NCBI GenBank assembly: GCA_036365145.1
Contig: JAEOAD010001327.1
Location: 1-64,000, forward strand
DNA length: 64,000 nucleotides
Source of the DNA: Orientallactaga sibirica
Taxonomy: Eukaryota > Chordata > Mammalia > Rodentia > Dipodidae
Direction of reading: 5' to 3'
The notes under the pieces are model-generated. The model made no database searches. It was not told the DNA's origin and saw only the letters and a program-made list of their open reading frames with translations. Each line of letters begins with the position of its first letter. The first letter of the stretch is position 1. This document shows positions 62,989-64,000 of this stretch, piece by piece. The position numbers and the translations under genes were made by a program.

Positions 62989-63227
62989 GGGCTGGAGAGA
63001 TGGCTTAGGGGTTAAGGCCTGCCTCCTAAGCCTAAGAACACTGGTTCCAATCTCCAGGTCCCACGTTTAGCCAGATGCAAAGTGATGCAAGGGCACAATG
63101 CCACGCACACATCTGGATTTCGTTCACAGCAGCAAGACACTGCTGTCGCGCCCAACTCTGTCTTCCTCTCCCTCTTTCTGTCTATCTGTCTATGTGTCTC
63201 TCTCAAAAATAAATAAATAAATAATAA
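62989..63227 (+). mobile_element. tRNA-derived SINE specific to the right duplicon
   Basis: A perfect 11-bp target duplication AGTACAATATC (62978-62988 and 63228-63238) flanks it. The left copy has the uninterrupted site near 14088-14098. It is of the same variant subfamily as the SINE inside the ERV. Confidence 0.93.
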
Positions 63228-63279
63228 AGTACAATATCAAAACAATACAAAATATTAGTAATAATGACTATACTTATCA

Positions 63280-63456
<177 letters not shown>

Positions 63457-64000
63457 CTATAGTGAGATATTTCTCTTCAACCCAAGATGACAAAGAGGAA
63501 CTAGCAAATTAGACATTGTTCTTTATATGTGTCTTGGCAGGGACTTATTCAATAAGCACAAAGTTTATATGGTGTATCATGGAAGAAAAACCTCAAGATA
63601 AATATCATACCTTCATCATGCTGTAGTGATTCAAACAACTAAGATTAGGGTTTTTAGTGAAAAACAATAGAATGGAAAGGCATATGTTAGGGCTTGTGTT
63701 ATAACATTGTGGCACACTGCCTTTCCAGAAGATACAAGCCATGGGTTCAATTCCTAACACTAATAGTGGAATAGAAGCTCTTAATAAAGTTGGGAACTTT
63801 GACTCCATATGGAGTCTGATCATCAGTGTAGGGTCATAATAAATATGGCAAACCTGAAAGTATTCTGTGAAAACAAAACCAAATATTAATTCAGAATAAA
63901 ATATATTATAAACAATGAATTAAGGTATTTTGACACCAATCTACAATGTTGTCAGTCAACTTCACTGCAGCTTATATTGGAAACCCATACAAGCACATTG

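Overview
The window is mammalian nuclear DNA from a rodent. It carries dozens of 7SL-derived B1-type SINEs and tRNA-derived ID/B2-type SINEs, endogenous retroviruses (ERVs), processed pseudogenes and long microsatellites, with no bacterial-style operons. The SINE consensus looks to me most like that of jerboas (Dipodidae), but this is recollection and was not tested.

The main structure is a duplicated KRAB zinc-finger locus on the minus strand. Two diverged copies of one block lie at the ends of the window: left copy about 1-15000, right copy about 58730-64000. Each has an intact KRAB-A exon (14190-14316; 63330-63456) and an intact KRAB-B exon (2490-2582; 60399-60491). The right gene continues into a terminal exon of about 30 C2H2 fingers (54830-57645) that is broken by at least seven small indels. 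The finger exon of the left gene should lie before position 1. The left copy alone carries later insertions, and the right copy supplies the empty sites: a solo class II-like LTR (292-776), a MaLR-like LTR (1118-1508), a full-length defective gammaretrovirus-like ERV (4181-13090) and a B1 SINE at its 3' edge. A tRNA-SINE (62989-63227) is specific to the right copy.

The ERV has two LTRs, a proline-type primer-binding site, gag, pro-pol, env and a polypurine tract. Every gene is broken, and a SINE lies in the integrase region. It sits in the intron between the KRAB-A and KRAB-B exons, antisense to that gene.

Between the two copies (15-54 kb) lies mostly non-coding DNA: a CCSER2 processed pseudogene (17080-17880, minus), an unassigned retrocopy-like stretch (19400-20160, minus), remnants of another ERV (24250-26620), a GC-rich patch with a possible first exon (32518-32574, minus), a NUDT4 processed pseudogene (44345-45230, plus), several LTR-like remnants, and a 4.6-kb minisatellite with a unit of about 38 bp (47085-51715).

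No intact complete protein-coding gene is visible. The parts that could belong to a working gene are the four KRAB exons and, speculatively, the first-exon candidate at 32.5 kb. Divergence figures are hand counts from short alignments.
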